A stretch of DNA of 64,000 nucleotides from contig WPIO01000254.1 of assembly GCA_009760855.2 (NCBI GenBank), forward strand, positions 82,501 to 146,500, written 5' to 3'. Source of the stretch: Cristatella mucedo. Lineage: Eukaryota; Bryozoa; Phylactolaemata; Cristatellidae. This document shows, in pieces, positions 46,400-57,061 of this stretch (the stretch's first letter is position 1; every line of letters starts with the position of its first letter). The position numbers and the translations under genes are program-made. The notes under the pieces were generated by a model. That model did not search any database and had not been told where the DNA came from. It was given only the letters and a program-made list of their open reading frames with translations.

Positions 46400-47936
46400 A
46401 TGGTAATATTGGACCTGCTGAACTCTTATATCGAAACCTCACACCTTGCTAGTAAGTTCCAGTCTGGCTTTAGAGCTAATCACTCCACAGAGTCAGCATT
46501 GCTTCGGGTATACAACGACCTACTTAGGAATGTAGACATGGGTAGAGTGTCTCTTCTTGTTTTGCTCGATCTTTCGGCAGGTTTTGATACCATCGATCAC
46601 AAAGTACTTCTAGAGCGCCTCTCATCTCGCCTGGGCATCCTTGGCACTGCTCTGCAGTGGTTCAGGTCCTATCTCAGTGGAAGACTCCAGAGTGTTGACG
46701 TGAATGGACAAAGATCATCTGAAGTACCTCTAAAATATGGAGTACCTCAGGGCTCTGTGCTAGGTCCGGTTCTTTTCACCGTTTATACTCTCCCTCTCGC
46801 TGATGTGATTGCCAAGCACAATCTAGGCTTTCACTTCTATGCGGATGACACTCAGTTGTACCTTTGCTTTGATCCCTCACAGCCTTCGAGCACCTCAAAT
46901 TCTCTAAACTCACTAGCTGCATGCATTGATGACATCCGCACATGGATGGCAGCGAATTTTCTAAAACTTAACGATGATAAAACTAACTTACTAGTTATGG
47001 CAAACCTAGTGTTATTCAGAAATTGGAAAGGCTGACTTTTAAAATTGGCTCTGCCAGCATATCTCCAGTTGCATCAGCTCGAAATCTAGGTGTAATATTC
47101 CAAAGCGACCTCTCGTTAGACGACCACATCAGCTCCACAGTCAAATCAGCCTATTTTCAGCTTCATAACATTGCTAAAATTAGGGCTTGTTTAGATAAGG
47201 ATACCACGTCCAAGTTGGTCCATGCATTAGTGACATCCCGTCTCGACTTCTGCAACTCACTGCTTACTGGCCTACCAGCATGTGCGATCAGGCGATTGCA
47301 GCTGTTGCACAACTCTGCAGCTAGGCTTGTCTGTCGTGAGCGTTGCAGTTGCCACATTACTCCACTTCTCGCCGACCTGCACTGGCTACCAGTCAAGCAA
47401 CGGATTGACTTCAAGGTTTTGTCGCTCACTTTTAGGTCTCTTCATTCTATGGCTCCAGCCTATCTTTCAGATATACTACCCCATCAGGCAAAGCATCGTA
47501 CCACTCGCTTTTCGGAATCCAACAGTCTAGAAATACCTCGTACAAACCTTAAATCCTTTGGAGACCGTGCATTTAGCTCGTATGCTCCCACAGCCTGGAA
47601 CTCCCTCCCGACCTGCATCAGAACATCCCCTGACCTGACCAAATTTAAAAGAAACTTAAAAACATACCTATTTAGGACAGCATTTAGTGGGTCCTTGTGA
47701 TTCGTCCTCGATGTGCTTATGCGTGCTGACACTGTTCATGCTGCCACTAACCACATTTGCATGCTGACCCAGTGCATGTAACCCCTAACCATGCTTATCA
47801 TTTTGTTTGTTTTTCAAGAATGATTTTACTTACTATTCTATTGCGTATCACTTTGCAGCAAATGTAAAGCGCCTAGAAAGAGATTAAGTTCTCTTAGGGC
47901 GCTTTATCAAGTGCAATATTATTATTATTATTATAA
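46400..47936 (+). mobile_element. LINE-A, best preserved RT copy (one frameshift)
   Basis: The frame 46,400-47,035 carries RT: SKFQSGFRANHSTESALLR, SLLVLLDLSAGFDTIDHKVL (first catalytic Asp), KYGVPQGSVLGPVLFTVY, FHFYADDTQLYLC (intact YADD) and WMAANFLKLNDDKTNLL. The frame 47,023-47,700 continues with ERLTFKIGSASISPVASARN, LDDHISSTVKSAYFQLHNIA and the complete C-terminal domain to LFRTAFSGSL. The break is one missing G: siblings read TTATGGGCAAACC, this copy TTATGGCAAACC near 47,000. It is truncated just before the RT, lacks the endonuclease, and ends with the full stem-loop and ATT tail. Confidence 0.95.
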
Positions 47937-48059
47937 ACATTTGGGATAGTCCGCATCAAGTAATCGTTGAACATCGCGGTTACAAGTTCCGAATGCAGTG
48001 TAAGAAAGCAACTTAGCTCTCTTTAATCTTTTTATATCTTAATAGGACCATGATTTATA

Positions 48060-50460
48060 CAGAACAAATTACCACAAATTACCACATCTTGCTTATTTGA
48101 CCACATGCAGATATCATTTAATCTACAGTGTTTGCCCTCATCCTAGTCTAAAATAAGCTGTGAATCGCGAAACCTCAAGAGCCTTGATATCGATGCTGTC
48201 CGTGCAAAAATACCGGCTTCAGCTCTGCTGCTCAGTCTTCCCTTCGATCTGTCATCATTGGTAGATAGCTACAACACGACGCTAGGTGACACGCTCGATG
48301 ACTTTGCAACTCTGACAAAGTGCACTCTTTGCCCCCGTCCAGACGGCCTAAGGTTTACCTCAGACGTTAAACTACCAGGTCTACTAAACGAAAGCTTGAA
48401 ACGGAATACAAAAGATCCGGACTAACTGCCCATCGACAGGCATATGAAGACTACTGTAGGTCGTATTAATCGATCCTAAGAAAGGCCAATTCTAGCTTCT
48501 ATAAAAACATTGTCGAATCACAGATGCACAATCCAAAAATGCTGATATCGAAAATAAATCATATCCTCAATCGTTTCCAGATTAGCACCTTACCTGACGA
48601 TCCTTGTGATGATCTAGCCGACTCCTTCTCGCGGTTCTATGTGCTGAAGATAGAAAGATCAGAGAATCGATCTCTGCGATGACAACCTCCCCAATAGAAT
48701 CCTCTACCTCGGTTCCAGGCTGCAGCTATATGTCAGCATTTGAGCAAGCTACTAGTGATCTAGTCCGAAAGTTCGTAGCTCGATCAACAAAGACAACAAG
48801 TCATCTGGACCATATTCCCACTGTGCAGCTCCTACGTTGCATTGATCTGCTGCTGCCATGAATAACTGATATCATTAATATGTCATTAGCCTCAGGTCAT
48901 GTCTCAGCACCTTTCAAAAAAGCTGTAGTCACGCCACTTCTCCAGAAAGCGACACTAGACCAAGGGAACTTAAGCAAATACCGCTCAGTCTTCCTTCTGG
49001 CATTCCTATAAAAGACACTAGAACAGGTCGTAGCAGACCAGCTGAACTCATATATTGAAACCTTGCTAATAAGTTCCAGTCTGGCTTTAGAGCTAATCAC
49101 TCCACAGAGTCAGCAATGCTTAGGGTATACAACGACCTACTAAGGAATGCAGACATGTGTAGAGTGTCTCTTCTTGTTTTGCTCCATCTTTCGGCAGCTT
49201 TAGATACCATAGATTACAAAGTTCTTCTAGAGCAGCTCTCATCTCGCCTGGGCATCACTGGCACTGCTCGGCAAAGGTTCAGGTCCTATTGTAGTGTGAG
49301 ACTCCAGAATATTGACGTGAATGCACATAGATCATCTAAAGTACCTCAGAAAAGTGGAGTACCTCAGGGCTCCGTGCTAGGTCGGTTTTTTCATCGTTTA
49401 TGCTCTGCCTCTTGCTGAGGTAATTGCCGATTACAATCTAGGCTTTCACTTCTATGTGAATGACAGTCAGTTGTATCTTCGCTTTAATCACTCCCAGCCT
49501 TCTAGCACCTCAAATTCTCTCAACTCACTTGCTGCATGTATTGACGACATCCGCGCATGGATGGCAGCAAATTTTCTGAAATTAAACCATAATAAACTAA
49601 CTTACTAGTTAATGGCAAACCCATTGTGATTCAGAGATTCGAAGGGCTTACTCTCGAAATTGGCTCTGCCAGCATATCTCCTGTTAAATCAGCTCGAAAC
49701 TTAGGTGTCATATTCCAAAAGCGACCTCTCGTTAGACGTCCATATCAGCTCCACAGTCAAACCTGCCTATTTTCAGCTTCATTGACTTCAAGGTTTTGTC
49801 CCTCACTTTTAGGTCCCATCATTTTACGGCTCTGGCCTATCTTTCACATATACTATCCCATCATGCTAAGCACCGTACTTGCATGTGCGATCAGGCAATT
49901 GCAGCTGGTTCAAAACTCGGCAGCTAGACTTGTCTTCCGTGAGCGTCGCAGTTGCCATATTACTCCACTTCTCGCCAACCTGCACTGGCTACCAGTCAAG
50001 CAACGGATTGACTTCAAGGTTTTGTCGCTCAGTTTTTGGTCCCTTCATTCTATGGCTCCAGCCTATCTTTCAGATATACTGCCCCATCAGGCCAACCATC
50101 GTAACACCCGCTTTTTGGGAATCCAACAGTCTAGAAATACCTTGTAAAAACCTTAAATCCTTTGGAAACCGTGCATTTAGCTCGTATGCTCCCAAAGCCT
50201 GGAACTCCCTCCCGACCTGCGTCAGAACATCCCCTGACCTGACCACATTTAAAAGAAACCTAAAAACGCACCTATTTAGGACAGCATTTAGTGTATCCCT
50301 GTGATTCGTCCTTGATGTGCCTATGCGTGCTGACACTGTGCACGCTGCCGCTCACCACATTTGCATGATGACCCAGTGCATGTCACCCCTAACCATATTA
50401 TTCATTTAGTTTGTTTTTCAAGCATGATTTAACTTACCATTTAATTGCAATTCTTTTTAA
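48060..50460 (+). mobile_element. LINE-A, rearranged subfamily copy 1
   Basis: Starts in the endonuclease-RT linker (LCPRPDGLRFTSDVKL at about 48,330), continues through RT remnants (KATLDQGNLSKYRSVFL, RVSLLVLLHLSAALDTIDY, SGVPQGSVLGR) and the C-terminal domain ending LFRTAFSVSL at 50,304. YADD is changed to YVND. At 49,780-49,880 a block copied from about 200 bp further downstream replaces roughly 130 bp, an arrangement shared with the 57-60 kb copy. It ends without stem-loop or ATT tail. Confidence 0.88.
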
Positions 50461-50781
50461 GCACTGTATTTACTCGTGTTTTGTTCCTCAGATTAAGATA
50501 TTGGCCTAGAATTTTTAGGAAACTGCAATATTTTTTATTAAGGGCTGCAGTTGGTTAAGAGCCGTTGGTGAAATTGACAGTGAACCGTATTGGTTGGATT
50601 CGTTTTTGCTGCATTAAACACAACATTAGTTTAGCGAACCCATAATTTTGTCAACTTTTTTTAAAGCCCACCTAACGGTTCATCGTTGTCTTTGAATTAA
50701 GTTTGTGGATTTTTGAATCCCTATGAATTAGCAATAAATTAAGATACTACCATAGGCATGCTGATGTTATGTGCTTTGCAG

Positions 50782-51137
50782 ATGCTTGGTGATTGGCATT
50801 GGTTAGCACGAACCAATCTTCAAGGAAACAGAATTATTGCACAGGCTATCCATCTGGGAACCTTGGTAGATAAGTAATGCATACTCTTTCTTGATTTTAT
50901 TACTCGTACTTTGAAATTGCTATTTGTATGCAGTGTTTTGAAACATATTTTAAGATGGGAGTGGCTGCAAGGTCAATCGTTCGAAAGGCAGTTTGCATAC
51001 CTAAAGGCAGAGGTTATCTGAGGTATTCTTTGACATCAGACAAGTGGACTAAAACATTCAGCTGTCTTCGTCCTCATGCAATTGTTAAAAATGTATATGT
51101 TAAAGAGGAATTGCTGTGCAGATTCATCAAGGAAAGG
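50782..51137 (+). CDS. Candidate two-exon coding fragment, unidentified
   Basis: Exon A, 50,782-50,865 (28 codons, DWHWLARTNLQGNRIIAQAI), follows a good acceptor (GTGCTTTGCAG). It ends at a donor (CCTTG|GTAGATAAGT). A 68-bp intron leads to the acceptor TTTGTATGCAG and exon B from 50,934, in phase 0, which stays open to TAG at 51,138 (KAVCIPKGRGYLRYSLTSDK, VYVKEELLCRFIKER). The two exons join in frame. Another frame of exon B (LKHILRWEWLQGQSFERQF) also looks protein-like, so the reading frame is uncertain. No family recognised; upstream exons may have been lost to the LINE at 48-50.5 kb. Confidence 0.3.
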
Positions 51138-51586
51138 TAGTCATAAAATATGGCATGATACCTGTGCAGCTAACAAGAGGAAAAGGTACCTATCCTCTTT
51201 AGATGGGCAAGAAGATACTCAGTCAATCAGGTAAAACAGTTCTACCCCTAGCAGGCTCACTGTTCAGACAAGAGACGTGACGAATACTTCCCTTTATTGA
51301 CCAAGTGGCAGTAAACTAAGAAATGATGGTAGCCCAACCCCTATGCTGCACATGGCTGATCTCCAAGTCAACCGGCTTCTCAGAATCATTGAAGCTTCTT
51401 GTGCAAATATAAGCCCGTGCACAAAATGACATGGGTAGTGATCGCTATCCTTGCTGTGGACCAGTAAATTCTGCAATTCCAGTAAGTTTTTTTCCTGAAT
51501 CCCCGTGTGCACGTTGCGAATACTGTTTGCATATTACAAGTGAGCACAGGCAAGCCAAGTGTAGGGCTATCCCAAAGACTATTTGA

Positions 51587-51841
51587 ATGTCTCTGCTGCA
51601 AAAGATTGCTTCTCATTTTGTGCCACATTCAACTGATATGCAAGGTTATAAAGAGCTCAATAGGTAAGTCGTGATTTCTTCGAAAGTTTACCTTTATGTA
51701 AACATCGTAGCATACCTTATGCCACTGGCTTTAAAGTAAATGATTTTGTCCTTAAATTTCTGTAACTTTTCTCTTTTTTTTTTTTTGCCTAGAGGTATCG
51801 TTTACCATTCAAGCCTGAAGTTCACGATTCGTGGTATTTGA
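51587..51841 (+). other. Possible spliced segment upstream of the peptide gene
   Basis: A short frame beginning at ATG 51,587 (MSLLQKIASHFVPHS) runs to a consensus donor CAATAG|GTAAGT at 51,664. A 129-bp intron with a strong T-run ends at TTGCCTAG (51,792), and the frame continues to TGA at 51,839. The splice sites are among the best in the window. It may be the end of an unseen gene or a 5' untranslated exon of the gene at 52,003. Confidence 0.3.
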
Positions 51842-51911
51842 ATAGCTTTAACTGGTTCAAGCACTCTTAGTATATTTTGAACGAGTTCAGCATACTAGCT
51901 AGATAAGATGA

Positions 51912-51920
51912 TACTATATG
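51912..51920 (+). promoter_or_regulatory. Possible TATA-like element for the peptide gene
   Basis: ACTATATGA lies about 90 bp upstream of the start codon at 52,003, leaving room for a 5' UTR of about 55-60 bases. The sequence is a weak match to a TATA box, and nothing else supports it. Confidence 0.25.
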
Positions 51921-52002
51921 ACGATCCGGCCCCTTAGATGCAGGCCGTGTGCTATCCCAGATTCTCATTCCTCGAGCTATCCTGCTGTTTATTCCAGACA
52001 CA

Positions 52003-52454
52003 ATGAAGTTTCGAGCTGGTGCAGTGCTGCTTTGCCTTTTAATTGGTGCACTGACAGCAGATACACAATCCGTGAGTAAAGGTGCTGCAAGGGTCGATTA
52101 AGTGCATTATGTGCTGATCATTTGACATCCCTGTTTACAGTGGGTATGGTAATACGCTTGCAGGCGGAAATACAGGATGTCCAGCTGAGCAATGAAGAGG
52201 TTCATGAACTCAAGCAAGCTTTTGAAAGTGAGTCTATTCATCAGAAGTCAACTTGGCACACTTCAGTGCAAGGGTGTGCATCCTTAATGACTCCGTAAAA
52301 ACTTTCCTTTACAGATTACACTGCAGCCAAGAGATTACCACTGACTGTGCTTTTTAGAAAATTCATCGACTCGCCACCAACGCCAAAATCAACCACCGGA
52401 ATAGTACGCAAATTACTCAAATTCCGCAAATTTGCAAAGAAATTACGTGGCTGA
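52003..52454 (+). CDS. Three-exon secreted cationic peptide precursor (antimicrobial-peptide-like)
   Basis: Exons 52,003-52,071, 52,164-52,227 and 52,315-52,454 join in frame through GT-AG introns of 92 and 87 bp (donors C|GTGAGTAAA and GAAA|GTGAGTC; acceptors CGCTTGCAG and TTCCTTTACAG). The product is 90 residues. Residues 1-19 are a clear signal peptide (basic start, then AVLLCLLIGALTA). Residues 20-45 form an acidic pro-region with six Asp/Glu and two basic residues. A Lys-Arg site at 50-51 would release a 39-residue peptide without cysteine: a hydrophobic segment with FRKF, a proline hinge (SPPTP), then an amphipathic stretch with eight Arg/Lys in the last 18 residues, ending KKLRG. The terminal Gly could be an amidation signal. 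This layout is typical of linear helical defence or cytolytic peptides. The family is unknown to me; a neuropeptide is the main alternative. Confidence 0.75.
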
Positions 52455-52509
52455 ACTCACGGTACATTTATAACATTTTTGTATAAAGAAGAAACTGAAA
52501 CATGCTGAG

Positions 52510-52515
52510 AATAAA
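52510..52515 (+). terminator. Polyadenylation signal of the peptide gene
   Basis: AATAAA lies 56 bp after the stop codon, followed by a T-rich stretch (AGTTTTTCTTTTTTAATA) that can serve as the downstream element. It supports a short 3' UTR. Confidence 0.7.
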
Positions 52516-52849
52516 TGTACTTGCATCTCAAGTTTTTCTTTTTTAATACCCTACAACACTCTACTTTAAAATGCATGGAATCTTTTTCTACTGCCACAGC
52601 GGTAGCAATCTGTGGAAACCGCCAACACAAATGCAGTAAGGTCTTTTATGTTACCTAACCCAAATAAATGAAATTTATGTGATGCTAATATGAAGCACGA
52701 ATCTCACGAAATATTGTTTGACTTCAGAAAGGTCCAATCCTCTAAATTGTTCGACTAACAACAGAAATCAGCACAATAATCACAATGCAAGTCTAATTTA
52801 TAGTGCCGAGATATTTAAAATTCATTTGGTGAGAGCTGAGGCTAACACG

Positions 52850-53700
52850 TTTCCCTTGACGACCTGCCCTTCGTGATGACAATCGGGAAGAAATAAATTA
52901 TAAATTGTCCGTAATCAGAATAACAATATTCGTTCGATTAAAGTAGCATCACAAATGACAGAAAAGAAGTTAGCATTGATAGGCAAGCTTCCTACTCGAT
53001 CTAGAATGATACCTCTGAGGTTTTTAGAAGCATCCAATCGTTCTTGATATGTGGCCATACTGAATACCATTTTTTGAGGAGCCTTCCTTAATATTCACTC
53101 TTCAAGTTTTCGTTTCAACGTGTACTGTATACTTTTCAAAAAGGACTGCATCCTCGTTAGTTATTTGGACTTGCATCTCAGGGCGAACCACCGAGTTCTC
53201 TTTCCGTTGCACACGATGGACTTCATAGATACCTACACAGAGAAACGTTCTAGATTCCGTTTTACCTTGTTACTTTACAAGAGCCTTGTTTAGGTGCTCG
53301 GAGGTGTTATCGTTGTAATAGCCACGGTATAGTTAAACCACGTGAAGTAATATTTCCTTTCTGTTTTTCTTGTGGGAGTCTTGATCAATTCTTCGATATT
53401 TGGAACGATTGATATAATCCCTGGATTGACATTGTTTACCTTGAAAGTGCCACGATGAATTTCCATCATAAATGTTTCCTTCTGTGGCTTATATGAAGCA
53501 AGTAAATGAATATAACTTAATTAGTGGGTTTTTATGAGCGGATAACAAAGTTTCAGGGCTTTTGCGACCGGCTATTTCAAATTGCTCAGGATCACGTCTA
53601 ATTTTGCGTTGAGGCTGCCCAAATCAACTTCCGTCAGATGAACTGCAGAAAATTCAAGAGAATTGTACTCGTTTGCACAACTAAGTAGTTGGAATGAAAA
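52850..53700 (-). pseudogene. Unidentified decayed coding region
   Basis: Minus-strand frames read as protein over most of this span but are broken by stops and shifts. From high to low coordinate: EFSAVHLTEVDLGSLNAKLD (about 53,650); a 59-codon frame with ATG near 53,465 (MEIHRGTFKVNNVNPGIISI, TPTRKTERKYYFTWFNY); VGIYEVHRVQRKENSVVRPE and VQITNEDAVLFEKYTVHVE (about 53,120-53,230); and YQERLDASKNLRGIILDRVG (about 53,020). I do not recognise the protein. It may be an old mobile-element or host pseudogene. Confidence 0.35.
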
Positions 53701-53984
53701 GACATTAGTGAATTTGGATTCCTCTTAGTTCCACAATGTAAGCCATTGATACACTTTACGTGTATCAGGAGCCGAACAATGAAAGGTTTAATAAAAAAAA
53801 TTGACGGTCCTTACATAAACCGTTACCATTTTATTTGTCACGTTCGGGTGTCATATTTTGATACTGTAAAATCACCCACAATACTGCTTCTAAAGTTTCT
53901 ACAAAAACAACGGATCTGTCACGCACAGTACGTGCAGTGATTTATTCGAATAGACACTACAATTTCGGTACGCATTTGATATCC

Positions 53985-54112
53985 AACAGGCTCCATATCA
54001 CCCTACGCATAAATTGAGAACCATAGCCGAGTCAGCAGGGTCAGAGACGCAGCTGCACAGGTCGGAAACGCAGCTGCAGAGTCCACAGAAGCAGCTGGAG
54101 CGACGGCGGTTG
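53985..54112 (+). mobile_element. Repeat X fragment
   Basis: CAACAGGCTCCATATC, then CGAGTCAG, GACGCAGCTGCACAGGTCGG and CAGAAGCAGCTGGAGCGACG match 28,610-28,740 and the reverse complement of 61,630-61,760. It joins directly to the LINE-B 5' end. Confidence 0.75.
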
Positions 54113-56850
54113 CCTCAAAGCTTGTGCACGGCCTGCAAAACCAGAGCCTCGAGCAATTTCAATTTCATTTGCCAGTGGTATCTACCTTCACTTGGTGAGG
54201 GCCGCTTGGACAATCGTACTTCGGACTGTAGGCAGGCCTGCCTGCTTTACACAAGCGATGCTGTCGGATTGACACTGCTTCGGGCTTAAGATATTTTAGC
54301 TTTCTAGGATCAAAAGCCGGGTTCCTGCTTTATCGAAAGCCGGATTCCGACATTCTGATATTCTTTTCAAAGAATCTGAAGTGAGTGGTGGGAGAGCAGC
54401 TCAAAGCTTCAAGCAAAACGTCAAACCTAACAAGGTTATTCCAGTCAGTACTTCCGAGAAATTCGTGTGAGCACTCTGTTGCATATGTATTTACGACATT
54501 CTCAGGAATGCTGACCAGGAGAAAGTCTCCCTGCTAAGTCTTCTGGATTTCTCGGCAGGATTTGATACCTGTTTCCTAGTCTCATTTGAACGTTTTTTTC
54601 CTGGGCGCTCATGGCCAAAAGCTGCGTCCTTATGGCACTGGCTGAGTGGGATTGGTCATATCGTAGAATTCAATGGAAATTGGTAATCTTGTGAGCTATA
54701 GAAATATGCAGTGCCCCAAAGTTATAATTGAGGTCCGTGCTTTTCACGATCAATACTCACCCTTTGCCCACGACTTTATTTCAGCCCATATGACTGTGAG
54801 CTCTATCTTTGCTTTGATTCCGTCATGCCTTTTATTGCTTCAGACTCTTAATTCCAGTACACTCTGCATTAAGATATTTCCACTTACATAGCTGACTTCC
54901 TTAAATTGACTGACGAAATAGGTTTAAAATCAATTGGTAACACCAATCTATTTGTAAGAGGCAAGCTTTGTGCTAAATCTTGACTTTAGGAAGTACAGTT
55001 TCAGCTTGGGCCATAGTTTGAATCAGTTGTAATAAGGTCCTCATCAAAGATCACGACTCGCTGGTATAATCTATTGACTCCTGGCTTTATAATCTAATTT
55101 AGAGAGAACTTTTCGGAGTTGCTCACTAAACTATTGATGTGTGATAGACCATTACCAATTGCAGGAGACTTCAACATGTTTTTTGACAAACCTAGCAACT
55201 GCCAGGTCGCTCATGTTTTGACTGTTTGGAGAACTGTGGTTTGATCCAAAGGGTAATCATGGTACTCACGTATATGGGTATATCGTGGATCTCGTTATAT
55301 CACTAAGGACGGTCTAGTAAATGGGGCTCGTCTCCTAACGATCCTATTTCCTCCCCTCAGTGGTCCTCACTCCGAGACAATCTTAGTCCAGCTGTAACTA
55401 AGAATTTTTAATTCTTTTCTGGCAAAGAGATTGTACCTAAGTCCTTCAAATAAGCCGTCATTAGACCGATACTTATAAGGTTTGTTTAGATGCAGGAGTC
55501 CTTGCAAACTATCGCCCATTTTCCCTTTTTCTTTTTTGTCAGATTGTTGCAAAATTTTTGCTAAGAAACGTGGTGCACAAAAAAAAAAAAAAAAATTGCT
55601 AGAAACTTTCAGTCGAAGTTCAAGCGGCAGCACTCCACTAAAGCTGCTCACCTCGGTGTCACCGATGACATCCTATCCAGCAAGGATGGCAGGAGTGCCA
55701 CTGTCCTAGCTCTGCTAGATCTATCAGCGGCCTTCGACAACGTTGATCCCGATGTCCTACTTGCACGATTGAGATCAATGGTCGGACTGCTAGACAAGGC
55801 ACTGGCATGGTTCAAATCGTGCTTATCCGATCGCATTCAATTCAAATCGTGTGCAGTCAGGTCTCCTCATCCAGACCAGTCCCCTGTGAGTCCAACAAAG
55901 TTTAGCTTCCGTACTTTTCTGTTCTCCATTAATATACAACATCTGGGAAAAAAAGAGTTAGGTAAACTGAATAGGCTATCACTTATATGCCGACGACACT
56001 CGGCTTCATGTGTCATTAAAATCATTAATTTGCTGCAGTGGCACATAAACTGAATGTTTCCAGCGCAGACATTCGATCATGGATGTCATCAAATTTCCCT
56101 AAACTTAAAGACAATAAAGCAGAACTGCTACTCATAGGAAAACCCAAGCGTGTTGCTGGACTGGAAGACTTTGCCCTTTTAATAGGTGATGCTATCGTGT
56201 GGCCTTCACCGTGTGCTCAGAATTAAGGTGCGATCTTCGACGGCTGCCTAAATTTTGAAAGATTCGCTAAGAAGACTATTTATAGAGCTGCATTACGTAA
56301 CAGCCCTATCTAAGATCAAGATTTTCCTTCCGCGGACGTCTTTCAAAAAAATTAACTAGCTCCCAGGTTCTCTCTTAGCTGGATTGTTGCAAAACGATTT
56401 TTCTTGGTTACCAAAAAATGCATGAGACTGATGCAAAGGGTGACGAAAATACCTTCAAGGCTAGTTTACGAATCCCAGAAGTTAGATCATGTGTCTCTTG
56501 TGCTGAAAGAGCTTGAATTACTGCGGATTGATCAACGGATACAGCACAGAGTTCTTAAGCTGATCCGCATGGCCTGCGACGGCTTGGCCCCTTCATACCT
56601 GGCTGAGCTGCTGAACCAATTTCTGCCTCCATGAGCCCCACAGGCTCTGTGTGGGCAATACATTAGCTGTTCGGTTCCTTCGCTTTAATACCGCTTGAGA
56701 CAGAAGCTTTTGCTCTGTTGGCGGTAAACCGTGAAACTCACTACCACAATTCATATGAAACGAGATCTACTCCAGCTGGCGACTATGACGCATCATTTCC
56801 TGCCGTCTGGAGCTGCTATTTCAATGCTACTCACTACCTTAACTGCTCCC
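54113..56850 (+). mobile_element. LINE-B, copy 2
   Basis: Inverted copy of 29,400-32,890. In order: the 5' region (TCAAAGCTTGTGCACGGCCT), an RT fragment (LSLLDFSAGFDTCFLVSF at about 54,530), endonuclease remnants (PLPIAGDFNMFFDKPSNCQ at about 55,150, with the GDFN motif), RT (LALLDLSAAFDNVDPDVLL at about 55,700 and KALAWFKSCLSDRIQFKSC), a YADD (YHLYADDTRLHV at about 55,980), SWMSSNFPKLKDNKAELLL at about 56,080, and the C-terminal domain (LELLRIDQRIQHRVLKLIRM, ACDGLAPSYLAELLNQF at about 56,510-56,630). All frames are broken. A 15-A run at about 55,580 adds one shift. Confidence 0.82.
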
Positions 56851-56854
56851 TTGT

Positions 56855-56910
56855 CGCTTGGTTAACGCACAGCACAGAATCGCCGGCTGATGACCAACAA
56901 CACTAAAGCT
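56855..56910 (-). repeat. LTR-end remnant beside LINE-B
   Basis: CGCACAGCACAGAATCGCCG followed by GCTGATGACCAACAAC aligns with the reverse complement of the Gypsy-type LTR end and with the LINE-B/repeat X junction at about 29,400-29,440. It suggests the junction was duplicated with the LINE. Confidence 0.4.
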
Positions 56911-57061
56911 TCATTCCACGCCATTCTCGCCATCTGACATAGAGCGCTCTAACGTGCATTCGTGTTTGTTGCAGAGTTCTTCCGAAAACCGAAGTTCTTG
57001 CTAACATTGTATACGGAAACAAAAACAGCTACGACCTGTTTAACGTTATTCTGATTGTTAT

